A stretch of DNA of 64,000 nt from Flavobacterium lotistagni. GTDB taxonomy: Bacteria > Bacteroidota > Bacteroidia > Flavobacteriales > Flavobacteriaceae. A program made the position numbers and the translations under genes. Location: NCBI RefSeq assembly GCF_011392125.1, contig NZ_JAAJBU010000001.1:310001-374000 (forward strand), in the 5' to 3' direction. Below the pieces are notes generated by a model that saw only the letters and a list, made by a program, of their open reading frames with translations, had not been told where the DNA came from and searched no databases. Every line of letters starts with the position of its first letter. Position 1 is the first letter of the stretch. Positions 46,274-54,882 of the stretch are shown piece after piece.

Positions 46274-47973
46274 GTCTCAAGACCACATACCAACAAATAA
46301 AAGCGATTATTCCTGAAGTTGAATTTCAGCAGTTGCTTGGCTTTGTTGGCCAAAGCATTTTGTTTGGCATTTTAGATTTAATTTCTATTGCCTATTTGAT
46401 TCCCGCTGTCTTGCTGCTCCTTGATAAAAATAAATTGCTCCTCTATTTTGAAAGAAACCATATTGACACCACTTACTTAGATTCGAATAATTTAATCATT
46501 GGTGTTTTTGTGTTGGTGTTTCTCTTTGTTGTAAAAAACCTGATGCAAACTCGGTTCAATGTCCGGCTTTATGATTTTTTATACGGCCTTTCACACCGCC
46601 TTTCCATGGCAGTTCTTGAGCGCTATCTCGGTGGCGATTATCTGAATTTTCAGCAACAGAATAAAGGAACTGTAATTCAACATGTGACGCGTGTTGCCAA
46701 TGATTTTTCGTGCAGTTTAATCGCTTCTATGGTGTATCTGATTTCTGAAAGCTTTACTTTTTTGGTCATTCTTCTTGCGCTGTTGGTGCTTTATTTCAAG
46801 CTCACAATCATGGCCTTGGTTGCTCTAGGTGCTTTTGCGTTTTGGATCTACCGCATTAAAAAACAACAAATGAAGCTTATCGATGAAACCTTCAAATCTG
46901 AATATGCGAAATCCAATGCGGAACTACTCAATATTCTCGACGGTTTTATTGAAATCAAAAGCAGTGGAAACCAAAAGGAATTTCTGGATCGATTCAAAAT
47001 ACACAACAAAGCCTTGAATCAAGTCACGAGTTTACTCACTTCTTCCTCGAGCAATTACTCTAAATTCTTGGAGCTTTTTCTAATCATATCCATAGCCGGA
47101 TTGATTTTTTATCATTTACTTTCTGGACATAGCACCGAAAATTTCTTACTTATTTCGGTTTTGGCGGCATTGAGTATCAAGATTGTTCCGTCTTTGAGCA
47201 AAATATTAAATTCACTCACCATGATTCGTTCGCATTGGTATTCGATTGATTTGTTACAGGATATTTACCAAAGTGAATCCAGACCCAAGGTACATACTGA
47301 ATTTAAAACGACATTGGAATTCCGTAATATCGATTTTGAGTACCAGCAGCAAACGCCGATTTTTAAAAATCTCCACTTCACCATTGAACGCGGTAAAGTC
47401 ATTGGCATCAAAGGATTAACCGGCTCTGGGAAAACTACTTTTTTGCATATCGCCGCTGGTTTACTTGTGCCTCAAAACGGAGAAATTATCTTAGATGGAG
47501 AAAAGCTCGAGAAGAATCATTTCTTCCCATTTGTAAGTTATCTGGCGCAGCAGCCTTTTTTGTTCAACGGTACTTTACTGGAAAACATTATGATGCGCCA
47601 AAATGAAAAACCCAATGTGAAACATCTGGATACCCTGTTGGAAAATCTAGAATTGAAAACGCTGGTGGATGAATTGCCTCAAGGTTTGCAGACTATAATT
47701 ACACACAACACGCCTAAATTATCAGGTGGACAAAAACAACGATTGGCATTGCTTCGTGCCTTATATCACAAACCGACATTGCTCATTCTCGACGAAGCCA
47801 CCAACCAGCAAAATGAAGCCTTGGAAAACCGTATCCATCAATTCCTACGAAAAATTGTCACTCAGGAAAACATGGCCATCTTAGCCGTTTCGCATCAGTC
47901 GGATATCGATTTGTTTTGCGATAGGGTTTATGTACTCGAAAAAAACAATCTTACCCTTGCGGGCGCAAACTAA
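46270..47973 (+). CDS. ABC transporter, fused permease/ATPase with unusual D-loop
   Basis: The 567-residue protein has an N-terminal six-helix exporter domain (~20-310) and a C-terminal ATPase. Walker A is TGSGKTT (~384-390), the signature is LSGGQKQRLALL, Walker B is LLILDEAT and the switch His is in AVSHQSD. The usual D-loop SALD after DEAT is replaced by NQQN, which may alter coupling between the two ATPase sites. The layout matches lipid-linked glycan flippases and lipid exporters (PglK/MsbA type), and the adjacent glycosyltransferases support a glycan or glycolipid substrate; that remains inference. Confidence 0.87.
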   Translation: MSLKTTYQQIKAIIPEVEFQQLLGFVGQSILFGILDLISIAYLIPAVLLLLDKNKLLLYFERNHIDTTYLDSNNLIIGVFVLVFLFVVKNLMQTRFNVRLYDFLYGLSHRLSMAVLERYLGGDYLNFQQQNKGTVIQHVTRVANDFSCSLIASMVYLISESFTFLVILLALLVLYFKLTIMALVALGAFAFWIYRIKKQQMKLIDETFKSEYAKSNAELLNILDGFIEIKSSGNQKEFLDRFKIHNKALNQVTSLLTSSSSNYSKFLELFLIISIAGLIFYHLLSGHSTENFLLISVLAALSIKIVPSLSKILNSLTMIRSHWYSIDLLQDIYQSESRPKVHTEFKTTLEFRNIDFEYQQQTPIFKNLHFTIERGKVIGIKGLTGSGKTTFLHIAAGLLVPQNGEIILDGEKLEKNHFFPFVSYLAQQPFLFNGTLLENIMMRQNEKPNVKHLDTLLENLELKTLVDELPQGLQTIITHNTPKLSGGQKQRLALLRALYHKPTLLILDEATNQQNEALENRIHQFLRKIVTQENMAILAVSHQSDIDLFCDRVYVLEKNNLTLAGAN

Positions 47974-47978
47974 AAGCC

Positions 47979-49016
47979 ATGAAAAAACTATTGCTCGTTA
48001 GCCCGAGTTTTCCAAAAGATGTTTCTGACAGCTATGTGATTCCTTTTCTACAGCACGTATTTCTTGCGTTTAAAGAAAAATATCCTGAGCTCGAACTGAC
48101 TATAGTGGCAATCCACAAACCGATAAGCGAGAACTATCTTTGGCATGGAATCAGGGTCATTCCTCTTAAAGGCAATAACGTTAAACATCCTTGGAAGCTG
48201 GTCTTTCTTTGCAGGGCATTTTTCAAGCTATATAGATTAATAAGCAAAGAAAAGTTCGATGGCATTTTGAATTTCTGGTATAACGATTTTAGCATTTTTA
48301 CCCATGCAATTCATTCGAATACTTTCACATGGATGTTGGGCCAAGATGTACGCAAAAGCAATGTTTATTTGCGTATGTTCCAACCCAATCCAAATAATAT
48401 CATGGCATTATCTGAGTTTAACAATAACGTACTGTTTGAAACTGCGAAAATTCGGGCACACAAAGTCATTCCGATAGCCATCAACGAGAAACTGTTTCCC
48501 GAACTCAATCGCGGCACACGCAATATTCAGGTTTTTGGAGCAGGAAACCTGAACAGTGTTAAAAATTATCGTTTGTTTCTTGAAATCATTCTAGAACTGA
48601 AAAGTACCTTTCCCAATATCAAAACAGAGATTGCCGGTATGGGCGAAGAAGAATCGAGTCTCAAAGATTTTGTCAAAGCCAATCAACTGGAGCACAACGT
48701 CACTTTTCTGGGCATGATTTCGCATCAAGCTACTTTGGAAAAAATGAATGACTCATTGGTTTTTTTACACCCTTCGACTTTTGAAGGTGGCCCAGTCGTT
48801 TATTTTGAAGCACTCTACAGCGGATGCCAGCTTGTAGGGATGTTGCCGATGATGGATAAGACTCTTGAGAACTTTCACTGCCACCAGAGCAAAACAGATA
48901 TTGTCAATAAGATAAAGCACTTGCTAAAAACCCCGATACCAGCCAAAAGAGTGACTTATTACCCGATGGATTACGTATGTCAGGAAATTTACGAACTGTA
49001 TTTCAAATCAGAATGA
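47979..49016 (+). CDS. Glycosyltransferase family 4-like protein
   Basis: The 345-residue protein has the GT-B fold pattern of GT4 enzymes: N-terminal KLLLVSPSFPKDVSDSY, then a C-terminal nucleotide-sugar domain with VFGAGNLNSVKNYRLFLEI, EIAGMGEEESSLKDF and the donor-binding acidic motif HPSTFEGGPVVYFEALYSG, which contains E-x7-E-like spacing. It starts five bases after the ABC gene, so it belongs to the cluster. Its end overlaps the opposite-strand glycosyltransferase by 28 bases. Donor and acceptor are unknown. Confidence 0.88.
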   Translation: MKKLLLVSPSFPKDVSDSYVIPFLQHVFLAFKEKYPELELTIVAIHKPISENYLWHGIRVIPLKGNNVKHPWKLVFLCRAFFKLYRLISKEKFDGILNFWYNDFSIFTHAIHSNTFTWMLGQDVRKSNVYLRMFQPNPNNIMALSEFNNNVLFETAKIRAHKVIPIAINEKLFPELNRGTRNIQVFGAGNLNSVKNYRLFLEIILELKSTFPNIKTEIAGMGEEESSLKDFVKANQLEHNVTFLGMISHQATLEKMNDSLVFLHPSTFEGGPVVYFEALYSGCQLVGMLPMMDKTLENFHCHQSKTDIVNKIKHLLKTPIPAKRVTYYPMDYVCQEIYELYFKSE

Positions 49017-50110
49017 AGTTGATGAATCGCTTGAGATGTTTTTTTACCTATGGCCTGAAAAGAAAGCCTTTCCATGAAGACTTCGCGGGTTTTCATCCGT
49101 TCGGGTTCGAGCTCGATTCGGGCTGATTCGACTAATTTCTGTGTTAGGTCTGTGGGGCTTCCGGTGTTGAACATTTTCCCTACGGCACCTGCTTGGGTCA
49201 TATACAGAAATGAAGGAATGTTGGTTACTATAGGAACACAGCCACACGCCATTGCTTCAGCCATTGCCAAACCACTTCCTTCAGAGTGCGAGCAAGCCAC
49301 AAAAAAATCGGCGGCATTGTACCATGGTTCTAGTTTAGGATTGTCAATTTTTCCTTTGAGAAAAACCACGAATTCCAATTGGTTTTGAGTAATGAAGGTT
49401 TCTACTTGAGATAGCAAATCCGTTTTGCTATAAAAAAGATATAACTCGAAGTCATGCCCTTGGTTACGGAACAGTCGAAAAGCTTCTAATAGACACAGTG
49501 GATCTTTATTAGAGTCAAGGTTTCCGACCCAAATAAAAATAGTTTTATCTGCCGATAGTCCTAGTGTTTTTCTAGCTGCGGTTTTATCTGAAAGTACAAA
49601 CGAAGTGGAGCATTCCATAATTTCAAAAACCGAATCTGTTGTGGAAATAATTTTTTTCTGAATAAAAGGTTGGGCTTGAGCTCGGTTGACAAATAGGTAG
49701 CCATCTGCCTGAGAATAGGCCAAACGTTGAATAAAAGATTTTAATTTGTTTTTAGACGGATTACCAGCATGATGCTGCACCATCCACTTAAATTGCTTGC
49801 CCAGAAGAAGCTTGAACAACAAAAACCTAAAAGGAAATGAAAATCCGTGAAACAAAACCACGGCTGGTTTTCGAGAATTTAAAAACCGTAACAGCTGTAT
49901 GAGATCATTAAAACGGTAGCGATAAAGACGATATGCACCCACCGTTTCAGAGGCATTTCCAAAACGGATAATCGCAACCTCTATGTTCTTGTCTAGAAAT
50001 GGAAGATACCCCAATGAGTGCGGTGTCAGATCAATTTCTTGCCCAACAGAAGTTATGTTTCTATTGTAAACAGAAAGATCAATGAAGTTCACAAGCGAGG
50101 AGTCAGGCAT
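48989..50110 (-). CDS. Glycosyltransferase family 4 protein (minus strand, inside the cluster)
   Basis: The 373-residue protein uses the ATG at 50110; a TTG six bases upstream would lie inside the promoter box. It has the GT4 sequence TIFIWVGNLDSNKDPLCLLEA in the donor domain and SHSEGSGLAMAEAMACGCVP with the E-x7-E donor-binding pattern. It is transcribed against the rest of the cluster and overlaps the end of the preceding glycosyltransferase. The box TAAATTTG ends three bases before its ATG, suggesting a leaderless mRNA. Its place inside the cluster implies a related substrate. Confidence 0.88.
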   Translation of the reverse strand: MPDSSLVNFIDLSVYNRNITSVGQEIDLTPHSLGYLPFLDKNIEVAIIRFGNASETVGAYRLYRYRFNDLIQLLRFLNSRKPAVVLFHGFSFPFRFLLFKLLLGKQFKWMVQHHAGNPSKNKLKSFIQRLAYSQADGYLFVNRAQAQPFIQKKIISTTDSVFEIMECSTSFVLSDKTAARKTLGLSADKTIFIWVGNLDSNKDPLCLLEAFRLFRNQGHDFELYLFYSKTDLLSQVETFITQNQLEFVVFLKGKIDNPKLEPWYNAADFFVACSHSEGSGLAMAEAMACGCVPIVTNIPSFLYMTQAGAVGKMFNTGSPTDLTQKLVESARIELEPERMKTREVFMERLSFQAIGKKTSQAIHQLHSDLKYSS

Positions 50111-50113
50111 GGT

Positions 50114-50149
50114 CAAATTTAAAAAAAATAATCAAAATGCCTATTTTTG
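50114..50149. promoter_or_regulatory. Divergent promoter boxes between glycosyltransferase and SPASM radical SAM genes
   Basis: On the minus strand TAAATTTG (50121-50114) precedes the glycosyltransferase ATG by only three bases. On the plus strand TATTTTTG (50142-50149) lies 35 bases before the ATG at 50185. Both match TAnnTTTG. The -33 elements are not clear. Confidence 0.45.
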
Positions 50150-50184
50150 CTGGAAGGGCGTAAGAATCAATTCAAGATAAAACG

Positions 50185-51264
50185 ATGGTCGAAAGAATTT
50201 TAAAATACACCAATAAGAAAGTGCTGCCACAACACTATTTTTTCTCACCCGAATGGATTGTTTTGGGAGTCAACAATACCTGTAATCTGCACTGCAAAAT
50301 GTGTGATGTAGGTACTCAAAGCCTCGACACCAACTTTGCCACCAATTTAGTAGGAACCACACCGCTGAATATGCCGATGGAACTCTTTGAGAAGATTGCC
50401 GACCAAACTGCACAGTATTTCCCAAAGGCTAAAATCGGGTTTGCTTTTACAGAACCACTCGCCTATCCGGGCATTATCAAAGCTGTAGAATATGCTACCC
50501 AAAAAAAACTATACACTGCCATTACCACCAATGCGTTATTGTTACCCAATAAAGCCGAAGCATTGGTGAGGGCAGGGCTCAGCGAAATCTATGTGTCGCT
50601 CGACGGATTGGAAACCACCCACAACATGATTCGCGGTAACGAGAAATCCTTTCAAAAAGCACTAGAAGGCGTTCGGAAGTTATTTTCTTTGCCCAATCCG
50701 CCGAAAGTGTCAATTGTGAGTGTAATTACCGAATGGAATGTTGCCAACTTGAAAGAATTTGCTAATTATTTCAAAGACTTGCCGCTGCACGAAATTGTAT
50801 TCATGCACACCATATTCGGGGAGCCTGCTATCGCCATTACCCATAATAAAATTTGGGGCAAAACTTATCCTGCGACAGAATCCAATTTAGACGAAGTAAC
50901 ACTTAACAATATGGATCTACCGCTGCTTCTGGAACAGATTCAAAAAATCCGCAGCGAGAATTACCCGTTCAAAATCTATTTTTCTCCAGAAATCCACGAT
51001 CTAAAAAATCTGGAAACATACTACCACCAATCAGGGATCATTCTGGGCAAAAGATGTGAAGCGGTTTACTCGAGCATCATGATCAAATCCGACGGATCTA
51101 CTATTCCCGCACACGGCAGGTGCTATAATTTGCAAGTGGGCAATATTTACGAGACTTCACTAAAAGAAATTTGGAATTCTAATGTATTTGGAAAATTTCG
51201 CAAAGACCTTCGCGATGCCGGTGGTTTTCTTCCGGCTTGTAGCCGTTGTTGTAGCGCATTTTAA
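50185..51264 (+). CDS. Radical SAM protein with SPASM-like C-terminal cysteines
   Basis: The 359-residue protein has the radical SAM motif NTCNLHCKMC (Cys33, 37, 40), then EIYVSLDGLETTHNMIRG, typical of this branch. The C-terminal region has extra cysteines in GKRCEAVYSS, HGRCYNLQVGNIYE and CSRCCSAF, as in SPASM domains that bind further iron-sulfur clusters. SPASM enzymes often modify peptides or small molecules; no precursor peptide was found nearby. It is the first gene of the second part of the cluster, three bases ahead of the next radical SAM gene. Confidence 0.88.
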   Translation: MVERILKYTNKKVLPQHYFFSPEWIVLGVNNTCNLHCKMCDVGTQSLDTNFATNLVGTTPLNMPMELFEKIADQTAQYFPKAKIGFAFTEPLAYPGIIKAVEYATQKKLYTAITTNALLLPNKAEALVRAGLSEIYVSLDGLETTHNMIRGNEKSFQKALEGVRKLFSLPNPPKVSIVSVITEWNVANLKEFANYFKDLPLHEIVFMHTIFGEPAIAITHNKIWGKTYPATESNLDEVTLNNMDLPLLLEQIQKIRSENYPFKIYFSPEIHDLKNLETYYHQSGIILGKRCEAVYSSIMIKSDGSTIPAHGRCYNLQVGNIYETSLKEIWNSNVFGKFRKDLRDAGGFLPACSRCCSAF

Positions 51265-51267
51265 GTT

Positions 51268-52785
51268 ATGAATAAAATTATTCTGTTCAATCCGAAAAGT
51301 GCCAACGCGAAGCACCGTATTCCGAACTCGATTTTGCAAGTCGGCGCTTCGATCCATGGAAAATACGAGTATGTTTTTGTTGACGGAAATCTGGAAAAAA
51401 ATCCTTGGGAAATCATAGAAAATTATCTCAAAAGTGGCGAGTTTAAATACTTTGGTGCTACGGTTATGCCCGGACCTCAATTAAGACAAGCCATTCCCTT
51501 TACCAAAAAAATCAAAGAAAAATACCCAGAAATTGTGACTGTTTGGGGCGGCTACTTTGCCTCGAACCAATACAAAGTGGCTCTGGATTCGGGCTATGTG
51601 GATTACATTATCAATGGCCCCGGAGACAATACTTTTCCCGAACTCATCAAAACCTTGGAAGCAGATCAAATGCCTACTCTGATTGGCATTAAAAATTTAA
51701 TCTTCAAAAACAGCTCTGGTGAAATTGTGAAAACTGCCGTCGAAGCTTTGCTCGATCAAGATACTTTACCGAGATTTCCGTATGACTATCTCAACACATT
51801 TTATCCGGTAAAGAACTATCTCGCCAAAACCTTCATGGGTAATACAACTTTGTCCTATCATTCCAGTATGGGCTGCCCTTTTTCGTGCTCTTTCTGCGCC
51901 GTGGTGCCAATTTACAACGCCAAATGGAAGGGCATGTCAGCCTCGCGGATTTATGAAGATGTGAAATATTTCAAGAAAAAATACAACATTGACGCAATCG
52001 AATTCCACGACAATAATTTTTTCACCGCTAAAAAAAGAGTGCTTGAATTCTCGGAACTCATCATCAATGACAACATCAGCTATTGGGGTGAAGGCCGTAT
52101 TGACACCATTAATATGTACAGCGATGAAGATTTGAAACTCATGCGTAAAGCCGGTTGCAAAATGATTTTCTTAGGTGCCGAAACCGGAAACGACGCCGTG
52201 CTGAAACAAATGAACAAAGGCGGCACCCAAACCGGACAAATGATTAAGGATTTTGTCTTGCGCATGAAAAACGCCGACATCATTCCCGAATTGTCTTTTG
52301 TACTCGGCATGCCGGCCAAAACCGAAAAAGAAGTGTATCAGCAGATTTTGTGGGACATCAACTTTATTCGGGAAATCAAAGCCATTAACCCCAGCGCGGA
52401 AATCATCATTTACCTTTACAGCCCAGTACCGACTGAAGGCTCGGAATTGTACCTGCAGATCATCGATGCCGGCTTCTCATTTCCGAAACACTTGGAAGAT
52501 TGGATCTCGCCGAGTTGGGAAAATTTCGATTTGCGCAAAAATCCGCTCACGCCTTGGCTCAAACCTTATATGATTGACACTATTCGGAATTTTGAGACGG
52601 TGCTTAACGGTTATTATCCGACAGTATCTGATTTCAGGATTCGCGGGTATAAGCGACAACTGTTGAAAACAATTTCTAGTTTGCGCTACCAAACCGGAAT
52701 ATATCATTATCCATACGAAATCAAAGCGCTACTCAAACTCTGGAAATACCGCCAACCGGAAATTGAAGGGTTCTATTCAGAATAA
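51268..52785 (+). CDS. B12-binding-type radical SAM protein (cluster member 3)
   Basis: The 505-residue protein has an N-terminal alpha/beta domain (FNPKSANAKHRIPNSILQVG) and radical SAM core: MGCPFSCSFC (Cys203, 207, 210), EFHDNNFFTAKKRVLEF, MIFLGAETGNDAVL and SFVLGMPAKTEKE. It lacks the PPLG motif of members 1 and 2 and is more distant from them. It probably acts at another step or on another substrate. It starts three bases after the SPASM gene and ends next to a dispersed repeat. Confidence 0.88.
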   Translation: MNKIILFNPKSANAKHRIPNSILQVGASIHGKYEYVFVDGNLEKNPWEIIENYLKSGEFKYFGATVMPGPQLRQAIPFTKKIKEKYPEIVTVWGGYFASNQYKVALDSGYVDYIINGPGDNTFPELIKTLEADQMPTLIGIKNLIFKNSSGEIVKTAVEALLDQDTLPRFPYDYLNTFYPVKNYLAKTFMGNTTLSYHSSMGCPFSCSFCAVVPIYNAKWKGMSASRIYEDVKYFKKKYNIDAIEFHDNNFFTAKKRVLEFSELIINDNISYWGEGRIDTINMYSDEDLKLMRKAGCKMIFLGAETGNDAVLKQMNKGGTQTGQMIKDFVLRMKNADIIPELSFVLGMPAKTEKEVYQQILWDINFIREIKAINPSAEIIIYLYSPVPTEGSELYLQIIDAGFSFPKHLEDWISPSWENFDLRKNPLTPWLKPYMIDTIRNFETVLNGYYPTVSDFRIRGYKRQLLKTISSLRYQTGIYHYPYEIKALLKLWKYRQPEIEGFYSE

Positions 52786-52786
52786 T

Positions 52787-52867
52787 GCCCTAGCCCCGAT
52801 GGCAGCGGCATCCTTTTGCAGAGCGGGAGCGGCGCAAAAGATATAGCGTACAGCGGGATCGGCTTCT
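52787..52867 (+). repeat. Dispersed intergenic repeat, copy A
   Basis: The sequence begins GCCCTAGCCCCGA, then AGCGGCATCC, a central hairpin CTTTTGC (52813-52819)/GCAAAAG (52834-52840), then ATATAGCG, GCGGGA and GCTTCT. The same blocks in the same order occur in reverse orientation at 54613-54722, with a different central hairpin. I recall this element as frequent between genes in Flavobacterium genomes. It begins two bases after the stop of radical SAM member 3. Confidence 0.85.
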
Positions 52868-52883
52868 AAGAAAAAAATAAAAA

Positions 52884-53543
52884 ATGAGAGCAGTCATCAA
52901 ACGAATTCTAAGCCCGTTTTTGAAAAAAGCCAGTGCGGTGTATTTGGCCCAACCGAGGAAATATGCTTATAAGAATCTCTCGGTCGTGGTCGCGCCGAGC
53001 GTGTTTCCGCCGTTTATCACTATTAGTACTAAGTTGCTATTGGAATTCATCGAAACCCTGCCGCTTCAAAACAAAACATTGCTGGAACTCGGCTGTGGTT
53101 GCGGAATCATTTCAGTGTTGGCTGCTCAGAAAGGGGCCAATGTTACCGCGACCGATATTAATGATGTGGCTTTGACTGCCTTGGAAAAAAATGCGACCGA
53201 CAACCAAGTTTCAATAGATATTATAAAATCGGATCTATTCGAAAAACTGCACGAAAAAACGTTTGACTACATTATTATCAATCCGCCTTACTACCCGAAA
53301 AGGCCAAATTCCGTAGCGGAAAATGCTTGGTTCTGCGGGGAGAATTTTGAGTATTTTGAAGCCTTGTTTGCGCAGCTGGTTGATTTTCTAATTGCTGAAA
53401 ATAAAACTTATATGATTCTCTCTGAAGATTGTGAACTCGAAACCATAAAGAAAATCGGGCTGAAAAACCAAATCCATTTCAATCTTGTCCTGGAGAAAAA
53501 AGTCGCATTAGAATCGAACTATATTTTTGAGTTGAAGTTATAA
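52884..53543 (+). CDS. Class I SAM-dependent methyltransferase (HemK/PrmC-like)
   Basis: The 219-residue protein has motif I LLELGCGCGIISVLAAQKGA, motif II VTATDINDVALTALEKNA and the catalytic NPPYY motif in DYIIINPPYYPKRPN. The NPPY motif marks N-methylation of amide or exocyclic amine groups (glutamine, adenine or guanine). N-terminal LSPFLKKASAVYLAQPRK differs from PrmC, so the target is unclear. A repeat element separates it from the radical SAM cluster, so it may be unrelated to it. Its end overlaps the convergent LacI gene by six bases. Confidence 0.87.
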   Translation: MRAVIKRILSPFLKKASAVYLAQPRKYAYKNLSVVVAPSVFPPFITISTKLLLEFIETLPLQNKTLLELGCGCGIISVLAAQKGANVTATDINDVALTALEKNATDNQVSIDIIKSDLFEKLHEKTFDYIIINPPYYPKRPNSVAENAWFCGENFEYFEALFAQLVDFLIAENKTYMILSEDCELETIKKIGLKNQIHFNLVLEKKVALESNYIFELKL

Positions 53544-54563
53544 CTTCCGCGTCGATTCACGCTGGCGCAATTCTGTTTTCACTACCGTAGTTTCATAGTG
53601 CACGGTATCGGTTTCCTCATTTTGCAATCTTTGAATCAGCAATTGGGTCGCGGCCTGGCCAATCTCTGGGCCGTGTTGGCTGACAGTCGACAAACTCGGG
53701 GTCAATCTTCTGGACCAAACCCCATCAGCAAAACCGATGATCGAGATTTCTTCGGGTACTTTCAGTCCTTTTTTGAGCGCCATTTTCATTGCTGTCACTG
53801 AAGCGTGTTCGTCAAGGGCAAATATGGCATCGATTTTCTGAGAATCGAATACGGCCTGGGCTTTGTCGTTGAACTCTGTTTCAGAATCTGTGCGCACTAT
53901 AATAGTAGGATTGGTTTTCATACCGGCAGCTTCGATGGCTTTGAAATAACCGTCGGCCCTGAGTTTGCCCACGCTCAAATTGTCAATTGCCGAAAACAGT
54001 GCAATGTTTTTACAGCCAGTTTTAATTAAATGTTCGGTGGCATTCTGAGCCGAATCAAAATCATCCACGATGACTTTGTCACAAGCCACCTCTTCTGAAA
54101 TCCGGTCGAACATCACGATCGGCGTGCCACTGTTGATGATTTCATTGAAATGTGCATACTGCCCGAGCTTCTGCGCTTCTTCGGAAATCGAAAGGATGAA
54201 ACCATCAATGGTGCCATTGTTGAGCACTTCGAGCGTGCTGATTTCCTTTTGCAAAGATTCGTTCGAGATACAAGTAATCACGTTATAGCCATTTTCTTCG
54301 GCGACTTTCTCGATGCCGGTAAATACTTTGGCAAAAAACGGGTTCAATATATTAGGTAGGATTACGCCAATGGTTTTGGTCTTGCGGTTTTTGAGGTTCA
54401 GGCCGATGACATTGGGCTTGTAATTCTTAAGCTTGGCATATTCGCGGATTTTGATCTTGGTCTGCTCGCTAATCTCCGGGCTGTCGTTGAGCGCTTTGGA
54501 AACCGTCGAAACCGACACGTGCAATTCTTTGGCAATTTGTTTTAAAGTGGCTTTGGCTTTCAT
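53538..54563 (-). CDS. LacI family transcriptional regulator
   Basis: The 341-residue protein has an N-terminal helix-turn-helix TLKQIAKELHVSVSTVSKAL and hinge, then a periplasmic-binding-protein-like effector domain with KTIGVILPNILNPFFAKVF, PIVMFDRISEEVACDKVIVDD and a C-terminal SLSTVSQHGPEIGQAAT. LacI regulators usually control sugar uptake and use. No sugar operon lies beside it, so its target is elsewhere or the gene is an orphan. The region upstream holds a dispersed repeat and the rplM promoter. Confidence 0.93.
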   Translation of the reverse strand: MKAKATLKQIAKELHVSVSTVSKALNDSPEISEQTKIKIREYAKLKNYKPNVIGLNLKNRKTKTIGVILPNILNPFFAKVFTGIEKVAEENGYNVITCISNESLQKEISTLEVLNNGTIDGFILSISEEAQKLGQYAHFNEIINSGTPIVMFDRISEEVACDKVIVDDFDSAQNATEHLIKTGCKNIALFSAIDNLSVGKLRADGYFKAIEAAGMKTNPTIIVRTDSETEFNDKAQAVFDSQKIDAIFALDEHASVTAMKMALKKGLKVPEEISIIGFADGVWSRRLTPSLSTVSQHGPEIGQAATQLLIQRLQNEETDTVHYETTVVKTELRQRESTRKL

Positions 54564-54612
54564 CGGGCTGTAGTTTTGAGTCGTAAAAGTAGTAAAACAA
54601 TTTCTTTTTTTC

Positions 54613-54722
54613 AGAAGCTGTTTCCCGCCATCCGCTATATCTTTTTTGTTTGTCGGGATGCCGTTTGGATTTTAAAAATCCATCAAAACAAAAAAGGATG
54701 CCGCTACTGTCGGGGCTAGGGC
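54613..54722 (-). repeat. Dispersed intergenic repeat, copy B
   Basis: On the minus strand it reads GCCCTAGCCCCGA, AGCGGCATCC, a central hairpin CTTTTTTGTTT/AAACAAAAAAG with a nested GGATTTT/AAAATCC, then ATATAGCG, GCGGGA and GCTTCT. Its conserved blocks match copy A at 52787-52867. It occupies part of the 319-base gap between the lacI-type gene and rplM. Confidence 0.85.
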
Positions 54723-54806
54723 AGCTGCCTAAACAAGCACTATCGGTTTCATTTCCACCAAAATAAATCACCCGAAAAAAAACCTTAAAATAATCTTTTA
54801 CAGCCG

Positions 54807-54837
54807 TTTGGATTTAAAATAAATTAGTGTACTTTTG
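54807..54837 (+). promoter_or_regulatory. Promoter of rplM-rpsI
   Basis: TTTG (54807-54810), a 19-base spacer and TACTTTTG (54830-54837) give a near-perfect TTTG-N19-TAnnTTTG promoter. Transcription should begin around 54842-54844, leaving a leader of about 40 bases. Confidence 0.85.
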
Positions 54838-54840
54838 CAA

Positions 54841-54854
54841 CCCCTTTATTGGGG
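54841..54854 (+). promoter_or_regulatory. Hairpin at the 5' end of the rplM-rpsI transcript
   Basis: CCCC (54841-54844) and GGGG (54851-54854) frame the loop TTTATT, at or next to the expected transcription start. A 5'-terminal hairpin may stabilise the mRNA or bind a ribosomal protein. The second is inference from feedback control of rplM known in other bacteria. Confidence 0.5.
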
Positions 54855-54882
54855 ATGGAATGTTTAATTTAAAATAATTATT

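Noticed and set aside
41716..52785. Ribosomally made peptide (RiPP) cluster
   Set aside because: No short precursor gene was found next to the SPASM protein, and the other enzymes fit glycan or lipid chemistry better.
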